A stretch of 64,000 bases of DNA from CADCVQ01 sp038260305 (GTDB lineage Bacteria; Actinomycetota; Thermoleophilia; Solirubrobacterales; Solirubrobacteraceae). Made by a program: the position numbers and the translations under genes. Each line of letters starts with the position of its first letter. Positions within the stretch are counted from its first letter, which is position 1. A model generated the notes under the pieces. The model ran no database searches, was not told where the DNA came from, and worked only from the letters and a program-made list of their open reading frames with translations. Below, in pieces: positions 27,468 to 35,951 of this stretch. The stretch covers positions 1 through 64,000 of the forward strand of contig JBBSNY010000023.1 of assembly GCA_038260305.1 (NCBI GenBank). Reading direction: 5' to 3'.

Positions 27468-27989
27468 ATGGCTACCCATGCGCCACCGGCGGCGATCCTC
27501 GATCCTGCAGGTGGACCGCACACGCACTTCGGCACGGCGGCCGCGATCAATCTCCTGATCGGAGGGTGGCTGCTGGCCTCCTACTGGGTGCTGGACTACA
27601 CCACCGCCGATCCCGGCTGGGTCGCGATCGTCTTCGGCGGCGCGATCATGCTGTTCGCGCTGGGGCGGGGAGGGATTGGCGTAGGCCCCAAGCCGGTCGC
27701 CTCAGGGCCTGGGCCGTGCTCGCACCTGAAAGACGTTCGTCAGCCCGGTCGCGAAGCCGTGCCCGGCGGCGCGCAGGTACAGCCGCCAGATCCGCGTGCG
27801 CTCCTCACCGGCCAGCGCGCGCGCCTCGTCGAGGCGCTCGTCGAGCCGACGGGTCCAGTGGCGCAGCGTCTCGGCGTAATCCTCTCTGAAGGCCTCGACG
27901 TGGAACGTCTCAAAGCCCGCCCGCTCGAGCGCCAGCACGATCCGCGACAGTGGCAGCGGTTCGCCGTCAGGGAAGACGTAGCGGTCTGA
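27468..27989 (+). CDS. Possible SPW-type small membrane protein, end unclear
   Basis: The frame from ATG 27468 encodes two hydrophobic helices in residues 20-65 (AAAINLLIGGWLLASYWVLDY and GWVAIVFGGAIMLFAL) like one half of an SPW repeat, with SYW in place of SPW. After about residue 75 the frame is antisense to the 3' half of the CFA-type gene and looks non-natural. The gene is therefore probably truncated or fused by chance to an open antisense frame. Confidence 0.4.
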   Translation: MATHAPPAAILDPAGGPHTHFGTAAAINLLIGGWLLASYWVLDYTTADPGWVAIVFGGAIMLFALGRGGIGVGPKPVASGPGPCSHLKDVRQPGREAVPGGAQVQPPDPRALLTGQRARLVEALVEPTGPVAQRLGVILSEGLDVERLKARPLERQHDPRQWQRFAVREDVAV

Positions 27990-28913
27990 GACGACGTCCT
28001 CGCGCACGTCGTAGTCAGGATCGGCGATCGCGATGCCGTGGTTGAGCAGCAGTCCCTGAGGAGCGAGCAGCCCGTGCAGGGTACGGGCGTACTCGTCGAT
28101 CTGTGTCTCGCCGACGTGCTCGACCATCCCGATGCTCGAGATCGCGTCGAACGGCCCATCGGTGACCTTGCGGTAGTCCTGCAGGCGAATCTCGATCTGA
28201 TCGCTGAGCCCTGCCTCGGCCACGCGACGACGCGCGAGACCGACCTGGCGCTCGGACAACGTGACGCCGACGACGTGGACGCCGTACTCGCGCGCCGCAT
28301 GGATCGCGAAGCTCGCCCAGCCGCAGCCGACGTCGAGCACGCGCTGGCCGGGCTTCAGCTCGAGCTTGGCGGCGACGAGGTCGAGCTTGCAGCGCTGCGC
28401 CTCCTCGAGCGTCTGCGCGCCGCGCGAGAAGATCGCGCAGCTGTACGTCATCGACGGATCGAGAAACAACGCGAAGAAGTCGTTGCCGACGTCGTAGTGA
28501 AAGCGGACCGCGGCGGCGTCGCGGCCAAGCGAGTGACGCTCGCCGCGCAGCAGCAACTCAAGCTGTGGTCGGCGCGGCAGTCCTCCGCGCGCCGCCGCGA
28601 GCACCGCGGCGGCGCTCAGCCGTACCCGGTCGGCCAGCGAGACCGGCGGCGGCTCCCAGGTCTCGAACACCAGGAATGCGCCGTCGAGGTCATCGACAAC
28701 GAGATCCCCGGCGACGTACGCGCGGCCGAGGCCGAGCTCACCGGGAGCGCGCAAGAAGTGCGCGAGCGCAGCGGGACGCCGGGCCGAGAACTCCGGCGCC
28801 TGCGGTCCGATCGTCGACGCCACCGTCGTGCCGTCCCACAGGCGCACCGCGAACGGGCGATCCGGAAACACGCGCGCAAGCTCGCGGCGCAGCGGCAGCG
28901 TGGTCAGGGCCAT
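27702..28913 (-). CDS. Cyclopropane-fatty-acid synthase-type methyltransferase
   Basis: 403 aa. Residues about 1-125 are the family N-terminal domain. HYDVGNDFFALFLDPSMTYSCAIF is a CFA signature, VLDVGCGWASFAIHAA the SAM site, and FDAISSIGMVEHVG the lipid-site motif. The enzyme transfers a methylene or methyl group from SAM to a double bond of membrane phospholipid acyl chains. Mycolic acid-type or 10-methyl variants are possible; sequence alone cannot decide. Confidence 0.9.
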   Translation of the reverse strand: MALTTLPLRRELARVFPDRPFAVRLWDGTTVASTIGPQAPEFSARRPAALAHFLRAPGELGLGRAYVAGDLVVDDLDGAFLVFETWEPPPVSLADRVRLSAAAVLAAARGGLPRRPQLELLLRGERHSLGRDAAAVRFHYDVGNDFFALFLDPSMTYSCAIFSRGAQTLEEAQRCKLDLVAAKLELKPGQRVLDVGCGWASFAIHAAREYGVHVVGVTLSERQVGLARRRVAEAGLSDQIEIRLQDYRKVTDGPFDAISSIGMVEHVGETQIDEYARTLHGLLAPQGLLLNHGIAIADPDYDVREDVVSDRYVFPDGEPLPLSRIVLALERAGFETFHVEAFREDYAETLRHWTRRLDERLDEARALAGEERTRIWRLYLRAAGHGFATGLTNVFQVRARPRP

Positions 28914-29316
28914 GCCATGAGCCCGTCACCCACCCGCCCGGCACGCGGCCTCAACATAGGGGCGTCCGGTCTTGGAATACGCCCTGGGGATCTCTGAGCC
29001 AACGCCACGACGCCATCGGAGACTACGCCGCGGCGTGCCCGAACGGGATCCGGAGCCAATCACGGCGCCCGCGACGCGACGCGCCGCGTTCGTCGATCGC
29101 GGTCGGCCGAGGCCGACGCAGGCATGCGCGCACGTTGCGCCGCGACGCACGAGCCTGACACGGGGTGGTCGATCATCGCCTCGAGTGAGACGGAGACCAG
29201 TTGCTCGAGGACCATTCCATGGCTTGAGCGCGCCGCCTACCACACGCCGCTGCCGAATCCACCGCAGATCTCCCGTCCGCGGGCACCGCGTTGTCGGTGA
29301 GCTCGCCGCGCGCAGG
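28914..29316. other. Intergenic region upstream of CFA-type gene
   Basis: About 400 bp with no convincing gene. It should contain the promoter of the CFA-type gene and the end of the VKOR transcript. I see no strong hairpin or repeat. Confidence 0.4.
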
Positions 29317-29847
29317 TCAGCAGCCCGTGCCGCGTAGGGCGTCGCCCAGCCCAGCGCCGCGATCGCGGACGGCGCGCACGTGGCCCAGCGCCGCGCGCGC
29401 TTCGCCGATGCCCAGCGCGAACAGCGCGAACGACAGCCCGGCCGAGCCGAGGCACAGCACGCACCAGTCGCCGACGACGGTCGCCTGGACGGCGATCAGC
29501 GCGACGCTCACGATGGCGCCTGTCACCAGGACGGCCCCGAGCCCCAGGCACGTCCACGGCATCGTGCGCCAGCGGCCGGGCCGGCCGATCGCCAGCAGCA
29601 CGATCTCGCTCGCATACGCGAGGACGCCGGCGGCAGCGTCGGGCACCGGTTTGGTCAGGTCGAGCACGGCACGGCTGGCGCGTGCGCCGAACACGGGATC
29701 CCACACGCTCGCGAAGGCGCCAAGCTGGTAGAGCGTGAGATAGCCGGCGACGGCAAGACCGGTGGCGGCGAGCCCGATCAGCACGAGACGGCGGCCCCAA
29801 GCGGTCGGATCGTGATCAAATCCCGGCGGGACGTCGCGCCGCGTCAT
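29317..29847 (-). CDS. Vitamin K epoxide reductase (VKOR) family protein
   Basis: 176 aa from ATG 29847. Four membrane helices. The redox motif CVLC lies in VVGDWCVLCLGSAGLSF and an earlier loop carries VWDPVFGARASRAVLD, where other VKORs have a loop cysteine that is absent here. Bacterial VKOR reoxidises a DsbA-like thioredoxin and passes electrons to quinone, supporting disulfide formation in secreted proteins. No thioredoxin domain is fused. 41 nt downstream of the FAD/Fe-S gene, same strand. Confidence 0.82.
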   Translation of the reverse strand: MTRRDVPPGFDHDPTAWGRRLVLIGLAATGLAVAGYLTLYQLGAFASVWDPVFGARASRAVLDLTKPVPDAAAGVLAYASEIVLLAIGRPGRWRTMPWTCLGLGAVLVTGAIVSVALIAVQATVVGDWCVLCLGSAGLSFALFALGIGEARAALGHVRAVRDRGAGLGDALRGTGC

Positions 29848-29887
29848 GCGCCGTGCCCGGCTCGCACACCTGGGAACGCCTCGCCCT

Positions 29888-32800
29888 TCACCGGCGCGCG
29901 ACCGTGATGCACGCCGCGATCGCACCGAACACGAGCGCGCCGAGGATGGCGATGCGCTTGGTCTTCATGGCCCGCGGGGCGGCCGGGCGATCGTCGGCGC
30001 AGGCCCGCTCCGGTGGACCCGGGGTCCAGCCGGTCGGCCCTCGCTCACGGGCGAGCTCGATGACCTGCGCGACGTGCAGCGCCCGGCGGCCGACACCGGA
30101 CTGCTCGAGCTGGGTCTTGCAGGAGAAGCCGTCGGCGACGATCACGGTGTCCTGCGCTGCTCGGCGGACGGCGGGCAGCAGTCCCTGCTCGCCGCACTGC
30201 AGCGAGATGTCGTACTTACCCTGTTCAAAGCCCCATGAGCCGGCCAGGCCGCAGCAGCCGCCGGTCGCCTCCTGCACATCCAGGCCGATCCGTTCCAGCA
30301 GGTTTCGCTCGGGCGTCATGCCGCCGGTCGCCTTGTGGTGACAGTGGCCCCACAGCAGCGCCTGGCGGGCAAGGCGGGGAACTTCGACGTCGAAGTGCTC
30401 GAAGAACTCGCTGAAGTGATAGGCGCAGCGCTGCAGGCGCCGCGCGTCGTCGTCGTGGGGCAGGATGCTCGTCAGCTCGTCCTTGAAGACCGCCAGGCAA
30501 CTGGGCTCCATGCCGACGATCGGCGTTCCCGCGCGGATGTCCTCGCGCAGCATCTCCAGCACGCGCCGCAGATAGCGCTCGGCCATGTCCAAGAAGCCGT
30601 AGTCATACAGCGGTCGACCGCAGCAGATGTGGCCCGTGGGCATGACCACGTGCCAACCGGCGGCTTCGAGCGCCTGCACGCAGGCGACGCCGACGTCGGT
30701 GTGCAGGTGGTTGTTGAACGTGTCGGGAAACAGGATCACGCGGCGGCCGTCGGGGTTGACGGGCGCGCGGCGGGCGAACCACTGCTGCAGCGTGATCGGG
30801 GCGAAGCGCGGGATCTCGCGCCGCGCGTCGATGCCGGCGGCGAGCTTCGCCAGACGTGAGAACGGCGGTGTCTGCGTGAGCAGGTTGGCGAGCTCGGGAC
30901 ACGCCGCCGCCGCCCGCGCGGCGACGTCGATGAAGCCGAAGGCGTACGCGTAGCGGGGCCGCCAGCGCCGCCAGCTCTTGAAGTGGTGGTGCAGGAACTC
31001 CGATTTGTAGGTCGGCATGTCGACGTTGACGGGGCAGTCGTTCGTGCAGCCCTTGCAGGACAGGCAGAGGTCCAGCGCGTCATAGACCTCGGTGCTCTGC
31101 CAGCCGTCGGTGATGACCTCGCCCTGCAGCATCTCCCATAGCAGCCGCGCGCGTCCGCGCGTGCTGTGCTTCTCCTCGCGCGTCACCATGTAGCTCGGGC
31201 ACATCACGCCGTCGGTCTCGGGGACGCGGCATTTGCCGACGCCGACGCAGCGCAGCGCGGCGTGCGCGAAATCGCCGCCGTCCTGCTTGTAGGCGAACTT
31301 CACCGGCGGGCGCGGCGGGTTGGAATCGGTGCCGAGCTTGAGGTTGGAGTCGATCGGGAACGGGTCGACGACCTTGCCGGGGTTCATCTTGAAGTCGGGG
31401 TCCCAGATGCGCTTGAACTCGCGGAAGGCGTCGACGAGCTCGGGGCCGTACTGCTTGACGAGGAGCTCGGCGCGCTGCTGGCCGTCGCCGTGCTCGCCCG
31501 ACAGCGTGCCGCCGTAGCTGACGACGAGGTCGCTGGCCTGCTCCATGAAGCGCCGGTAGTTGCGCAGGCCGTCGGCGTGGCGCAGGTCGAAGTCGATCCG
31601 CGAGTGGATGCAGCCCTGCCCGAAGTGCCCGTACGTCGCGCCCTTCAGGCCGTGGCGAGCGTAGAGCTCGCGCAGGTCGCGCAGGTACGGGCCGACCTTG
31701 TCGGGCGGGACGGCGGAGTCCTCCCAGCCGGGCCAGTGGTCGCCACCGCGGTCCGGCGGGAAGGCCGTCGAGCCCAGGCCGGCCTCGCGGATCTTCCAGA
31801 TGTCGCCGCTGTGGCCGCCCTCCTGCTCGCTGCGCAGCACCGAGATGCGGTCCTCGGCGTAGCCGCGCTTGCGCGTCAACCAGCCGACGAGCTCCTGCGC
31901 GCGGTGCTCGGACTCCGCGGCCGTGTCGGCGCCGAACTGCACGAGCAGCCAGGCCTCGCCCTCGCCGCGGTCGGGGAGCTCGTCCAGCGCGCCGGCGTTG
32001 AGGTGCAGCTCCTGCTGATCTTCGATAAGCCGGCGGTCGATGCCCTCCAGGCCGATCGGCTTGAAGCGCTCGACGATCTCGCCGACGTCGTCGCCGGCAC
32101 TCGGCAGATCGTCGTACTCGACGATGACGAGCGTGCGCATGTACATGCCATCCATCAGCATCAGCTCCACCTCGGTCACGGTGACGCACGTGCTCTCGGT
32201 CCCAACCAGCGCGCGGGCGACGTTGAAGCCGCGCTCGGGCAGTAGCTCGTCGAGGTTGAAGCCCGACACGCGCCGGGGCAGTTCGTCGACCGGCCTCATC
32301 CGCTCGCGGATGACGTCGGCGTAGCGGTCGCGCAGGTCGCGCAGGTCGGCGTAGATGGAGCCCTTGCGCCCGCCGGCGGCGATGATGTCGTCGAGTTCGT
32401 CCTCCTCGTCGACGCCGACCCGGAAGCGCTCGCCGTCGTAGGTGACGACCTCCAGCGCGCTGACGCAGTCCGACATCCGCGGGCCGGGGCCGTAGAGCTG
32501 CGCCTGCACGGAGTGGATGCCACAGGAGTTGTTGCCGACGTTGCCGCCGATCGTGCAGCGCGAGTGCGACGACGGGTCGGGGCCGAAGATCAGGCCAGCC
32601 TGCTCGCCGGTCTTGATGTTGACCTGCTCGTTGATCGCGCCCGGCTCACAGCGCACGCGGCGCCGCTGCACGTCGACGTCGCCGATCGCGTGCAGGTACT
32701 TCGACGTGTCGATGACGATCGCGCGGTTGACGGTCTCGCCCGACAGGCTCGTGCCGCCGCCGCGGTTGACGATCGGCGCGCCGACCTGCGCGCAGGCGCG

Positions 32801-33037
32801 ATGGGTTGCGACGATGTCCTGCACGGACTTCGGGACGACGACGCCGAGCGGGACCTGGCGGAAGTTCGAGGCGTCGTTGGCGTACATCGCGCGGCTCGCC
32901 GCATCGAAGCGCACCTCGCCGCGCACCGTCTGGGAGAGCAGGCGTTGCAGCGCGGCCAGGTCGACCGTCTCGCGGCGCGGCTGCGTGCCGCCGACACCGT
33001 CGTGGACGTGGCCAGGAACCTTCGCCGTGCTGCTCAT
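29888..33037 (-). CDS. FAD-linked oxidase/Fe-S fusion dehydrogenase (GlcD-GlcF or D-lactate type) with C-terminal tail
   Basis: 1049 aa, ATG 33037 overlapping the upstream stop (ATGA). Order: PCMH FAD domain (residues about 40-270; VNRGGGTSLSGETV, GPDPSSHSRCTIGGNVGNNSCG), FAD oxidase C-terminal domain (about 285-545; GATYGHFGQGCIHSRID, SGEHGDGQ), ferredoxin-like Fe-S sites (CVGVGKC...MCPSY; CLSCKGCTNDCPVN), then CCG domains (HICCGRPLYDYG; GHCHHKA, GGCCGLAGSWGFE). Oxidises a 2-hydroxyacid such as D-lactate or glycolate and feeds electrons onward. The last 25 residues (MKTKRIAILGALVFGAIAAC) form a membrane helix, which is unusual for this family. Confidence 0.92.
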   Translation of the reverse strand: MSSTAKVPGHVHDGVGGTQPRRETVDLAALQRLLSQTVRGEVRFDAASRAMYANDASNFRQVPLGVVVPKSVQDIVATHRACAQVGAPIVNRGGGTSLSGETVNRAIVIDTSKYLHAIGDVDVQRRRVRCEPGAINEQVNIKTGEQAGLIFGPDPSSHSRCTIGGNVGNNSCGIHSVQAQLYGPGPRMSDCVSALEVVTYDGERFRVGVDEEDELDDIIAAGGRKGSIYADLRDLRDRYADVIRERMRPVDELPRRVSGFNLDELLPERGFNVARALVGTESTCVTVTEVELMLMDGMYMRTLVIVEYDDLPSAGDDVGEIVERFKPIGLEGIDRRLIEDQQELHLNAGALDELPDRGEGEAWLLVQFGADTAAESEHRAQELVGWLTRKRGYAEDRISVLRSEQEGGHSGDIWKIREAGLGSTAFPPDRGGDHWPGWEDSAVPPDKVGPYLRDLRELYARHGLKGATYGHFGQGCIHSRIDFDLRHADGLRNYRRFMEQASDLVVSYGGTLSGEHGDGQQRAELLVKQYGPELVDAFREFKRIWDPDFKMNPGKVVDPFPIDSNLKLGTDSNPPRPPVKFAYKQDGGDFAHAALRCVGVGKCRVPETDGVMCPSYMVTREEKHSTRGRARLLWEMLQGEVITDGWQSTEVYDALDLCLSCKGCTNDCPVNVDMPTYKSEFLHHHFKSWRRWRPRYAYAFGFIDVAARAAAACPELANLLTQTPPFSRLAKLAAGIDARREIPRFAPITLQQWFARRAPVNPDGRRVILFPDTFNNHLHTDVGVACVQALEAAGWHVVMPTGHICCGRPLYDYGFLDMAERYLRRVLEMLREDIRAGTPIVGMEPSCLAVFKDELTSILPHDDDARRLQRCAYHFSEFFEHFDVEVPRLARQALLWGHCHHKATGGMTPERNLLERIGLDVQEATGGCCGLAGSWGFEQGKYDISLQCGEQGLLPAVRRAAQDTVIVADGFSCKTQLEQSGVGRRALHVAQVIELARERGPTGWTPGPPERACADDRPAAPRAMKTKRIAILGALVFGAIAACITVARR

Positions 33038-34155
33038 GAGAGCGCGAAGCGCTGCGCGTCGGTCCGCTTGAGCTCAAGGCCGTTGCCCGGCCGCGTCAGG
33101 TCGGGCACGAGCCTGCCGCCGTCGGGCTGCAGCGTGCCGTCAAACAGCAACGACTCGACTCGCACGTGGTCGTGGAAGTACTCGAGGTGGACCGCCGTCT
33201 CGCAGGCACACATGACGTGCGCGCTGAGCGCCGGAGCGCAGTGCGCCGACAGCGCGCCGTGGTGGGCTCGGCACAGCGCGTCGACGCGCAGGACGTTCGT
33301 CATGCCCCCGCAGCGCGTGACGTCGGGCTGCACGCAGTCGACGGCACCGTGCTCCAGCAGCCGGCGGAAGTGGTCCAGCGACCAGCCGTACTCGCCGGCG
33401 GCGATCACGACGCCCTGCGGACCATGGCGGCGCACGAGCGCCAGCCCGTCGACGTCGTCGGAGGTGACCGGCTCCTCCAGCCAGCTGACGCCGTGCTCGG
33501 CGAAGCGGTTCGCCCAGCTCAGCGCCTGCTTCGGGCGGTAGGCGCCGTTGGCGTCGACCATCAGCTCGACGTCGCCGCCGATCGCCGCCCGCGCCCAGGC
33601 CAGGCGTTCGGCGTCGTCCGCCGGCCGGCGGCCGACCTTCATCTTCACGCGCCCGATGCCCTGCTGCGCCCAGCCTCCGAGCTGCTCCTGCAAGCGGCCC
33701 CGGTCATAGGAGCAGAAGCCGCCGCTGCCGTAGATGTTCGCGTGCTCGTGGATCTGGCCCAGCAGCCGCGCGAGCGGGAGGTCGAGCAGCCGCGCGGCGA
33801 GATCCCAGAGCGCGTTGTCGACCGCCGAGACGGCCATCGCGCCGACGCCGTGGCGCCCGGCGTTGCGGATCGCCGCGTCCATCTGCGTCCAGCTGCGGCG
33901 CACCGTCAGCGCGTCGGCGCCGATGACGACGTCGGCGAGCTGGTCGTGGACGAACGCGGCGATCGCCGCGGGACCGTACGTGTAGCCGATCCCGGTCTCG
34001 CCGCCGCCGTGGGCCTCGACGACGACGATCGTCGTGGAGTCCCAGCGCAGCGTGCCGTCGGACTCCGGGGCGTCGGTCGCGATCTCGTAGACGCTCACGT
34101 CGAGGCCGTCGACGGCGACATCGACAGCGCGCGCGGTGGCGGCGGCAGTGCTCAT
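33034..34155 (-). CDS. Enolase-superfamily enzyme (mandelate racemase/sugar-acid dehydratase type)
   Basis: 373 aa, coupled by ATGA on both sides. N-terminal capping domain, then TIM-barrel catalytic residues: KxK in GRVKMKVGR (about residue 172), metal ligands Asp in ELMVDANGAY, Glu in WLEEPV, Glu in AAGEYG, and CVQPDVTRCGG. These features match the mandelate racemase/muconate lactonising subgroup: acid-sugar dehydratases, racemases or cycloisomerases. The substrate is not evident; the neighbours suggest a sugar acid. Confidence 0.87.
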   Translation of the reverse strand: MSTAAATARAVDVAVDGLDVSVYEIATDAPESDGTLRWDSTTIVVVEAHGGGETGIGYTYGPAAIAAFVHDQLADVVIGADALTVRRSWTQMDAAIRNAGRHGVGAMAVSAVDNALWDLAARLLDLPLARLLGQIHEHANIYGSGGFCSYDRGRLQEQLGGWAQQGIGRVKMKVGRRPADDAERLAWARAAIGGDVELMVDANGAYRPKQALSWANRFAEHGVSWLEEPVTSDDVDGLALVRRHGPQGVVIAAGEYGWSLDHFRRLLEHGAVDCVQPDVTRCGGMTNVLRVDALCRAHHGALSAHCAPALSAHVMCACETAVHLEYFHDHVRVESLLFDGTLQPDGGRLVPDLTRPGNGLELKRTDAQRFALS

Positions 34156-35951
34156 CGGTTGACGAACTCGGCCAGCTTGCCCTTGACGGACTCCCTGACG
34201 ATCCGTCCCGCGTGCGGGTCGCGCGACAGCAGCGCGGAGGCCATCGACTTGGCCTGCTCGAAGCGGATGTGCGGCGGCAGCGGCGGGTACTCCGGGTCGG
34301 TCACCGCCTCCAGCAGGACCGGCCGGTCGCAGGCCAGCGCCTGCTCCCACGCCGCCCTGACGTCCTCACCGGCGTCGACGCGGATGCCGCGCAGGCCCAG
34401 CAGCTCGGCGTAGCGCGCGTACGGGAAGTCGGGCAGGACCTGCGAGGCCTCGAGCCTGGGGTCGCCGGCCAGCACGCGCTGCTCCCAGGTCACCTGGTTG
34501 AGGTCGCCGTTGTTGAGCACGAGCACGATGAACGTCGGGTTGCGTCCCGCCCACTCGTGCTGGTACTTGACGACGTCGACGAGCGCGTTGATGCCAAGCA
34601 TCTGAAACGCCCCGTCACCCATGCACGCGATGACGGGCCGGTCGGGGTAGGCGAGCTTCGCCGACAGCGCGTACGGCAGCCCCGGGCACATCGTCGCCAG
34701 CGTGCCCGACAGCGCACCGCGCATACCGGCGCGGAACTTCAGATGCCGGGCCCACCAGTTCGTCGCCGAGCCCGAGTCCGCGGTCGTCAGCAGGCGGTCG
34801 GGCAGCAACGGGCTGAGCTCGTGAAAGACGCGCAGCGGGTTGACCATCCCCGGCGCGCTGGGCTCGTCCATCGCGCGATCGGCGAGGATCTCCCACCAGC
34901 GCTCGATCTCGGCCTCGATCTCCTCGCGCCACGAGCGATCCTCCTTGCGCTGCAGGTGCGGCAGCAGGGCGCGCAGCGTGTCGCCGGCATCGCCGACGAG
35001 GTTGACCTCGGTCGGGTAGCGATTGCCCAGCTGGCGGCCGTCGATGTCGATCTGCACCGCCCGCGCGTCGCCCGGCTCGGGCAGCCACTCGGCATAGGGA
35101 AAGCCGGTGCCGATCATCAGCAGCGTGTCGCAGCCCATGAGCATCTCGTTGGACGGCTTGGTGCCCAGCAGGCCGATGCCGCCGGTGACGAAGGGCAGGT
35201 CATCGGGCAGCACGTCCTTGCCGTTGAGCGCCTTGGCGACGCCCGTGCCGAGCAACTCGGCGACCTGCTCGACCTCCTCGCGCGCGGCACGGGCACCCTG
35301 GCCGACGAGGATCGCGACCTTCTCGCCGGCGTTGAGCACCTCCGCGGCACGCTGCAGATCGCCCTCGCGCGGCACGACCCGAGGGCGCGAGATCGCCGTC
35401 GAGGTATAGACGGCGCCGTGCTGGCGCGGCGGGTCGGCGTGCTCGGCCTCCTGTACGTCGGCCGGCACGATGATGCACGTCGGCGAGCGCGTCGCCAGCG
35501 CGATGCGGAAGGCGCGATCGAGCACGAGCTGGGTCTGCTCGGGCGCCATGACCACCTGCACGAACTCCGAGCAGACGTCTTTGAAGAGCACCTGCAGATC
35601 GACCTCCTGCTGATAGCGGGCGCCCAGCGACATCCGCTTCTGCTGACCGACGATCGCGACCACCGGCTGGTGGTCGAGCTTGGCGTCATACAGGCCGTTG
35701 AGCAGATGGATCGCACCCGGCCCCGAGGTCGCCATGCAGACCCCGACCTCACCGGTGAACTTCGCGTGCGCGCAGGCTGCGAAGGAGGCGATCTCCTCAT
35801 GGCGCGTCTGCGTGAACGTCAAGCGGTCCCCGACCTCATGAAAAGCGCCGATCAGGCCGTTGATGCCATCTCCCGGATAACCGTAGACGCGCCTGACGCC
35901 CCACTCGTCGTGAACTCGGCCCAGGATGAACTGCGCGACGTTCTCACTCAT
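34152..35951 (-). CDS. Thiamine-diphosphate enzyme (pyruvate oxidase/acetolactate synthase-like)
   Basis: 599 aa, ATGA-coupled. Three domains: PYR (GVRRVYGYPGDGINGLIGAF, catalytic Glu in TRHEE), central FAD/nucleotide-like (ILVGQGARAAREEV) and PP with the ThDP motif MGDGAFQMLG through VLVLNNGDLN (GDG-x25-NN). The Gly-Asp-Gly-Ile near the N-terminus and lack of a regulatory partner gene argue against a biosynthetic acetolactate synthase; pyruvate oxidase/YdaP or sulfo-/glyoxylate-acting relatives are likelier. Probably produces or consumes a 2-oxoacid made by the enolase-superfamily neighbour. Confidence 0.85.
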   Translation of the reverse strand: MSENVAQFILGRVHDEWGVRRVYGYPGDGINGLIGAFHEVGDRLTFTQTRHEEIASFAACAHAKFTGEVGVCMATSGPGAIHLLNGLYDAKLDHQPVVAIVGQQKRMSLGARYQQEVDLQVLFKDVCSEFVQVVMAPEQTQLVLDRAFRIALATRSPTCIIVPADVQEAEHADPPRQHGAVYTSTAISRPRVVPREGDLQRAAEVLNAGEKVAILVGQGARAAREEVEQVAELLGTGVAKALNGKDVLPDDLPFVTGGIGLLGTKPSNEMLMGCDTLLMIGTGFPYAEWLPEPGDARAVQIDIDGRQLGNRYPTEVNLVGDAGDTLRALLPHLQRKEDRSWREEIEAEIERWWEILADRAMDEPSAPGMVNPLRVFHELSPLLPDRLLTTADSGSATNWWARHLKFRAGMRGALSGTLATMCPGLPYALSAKLAYPDRPVIACMGDGAFQMLGINALVDVVKYQHEWAGRNPTFIVLVLNNGDLNQVTWEQRVLAGDPRLEASQVLPDFPYARYAELLGLRGIRVDAGEDVRAAWEQALACDRPVLLEAVTDPEYPPLPPHIRFEQAKSMASALLSRDPHAGRIVRESVKGKLAEFVNR

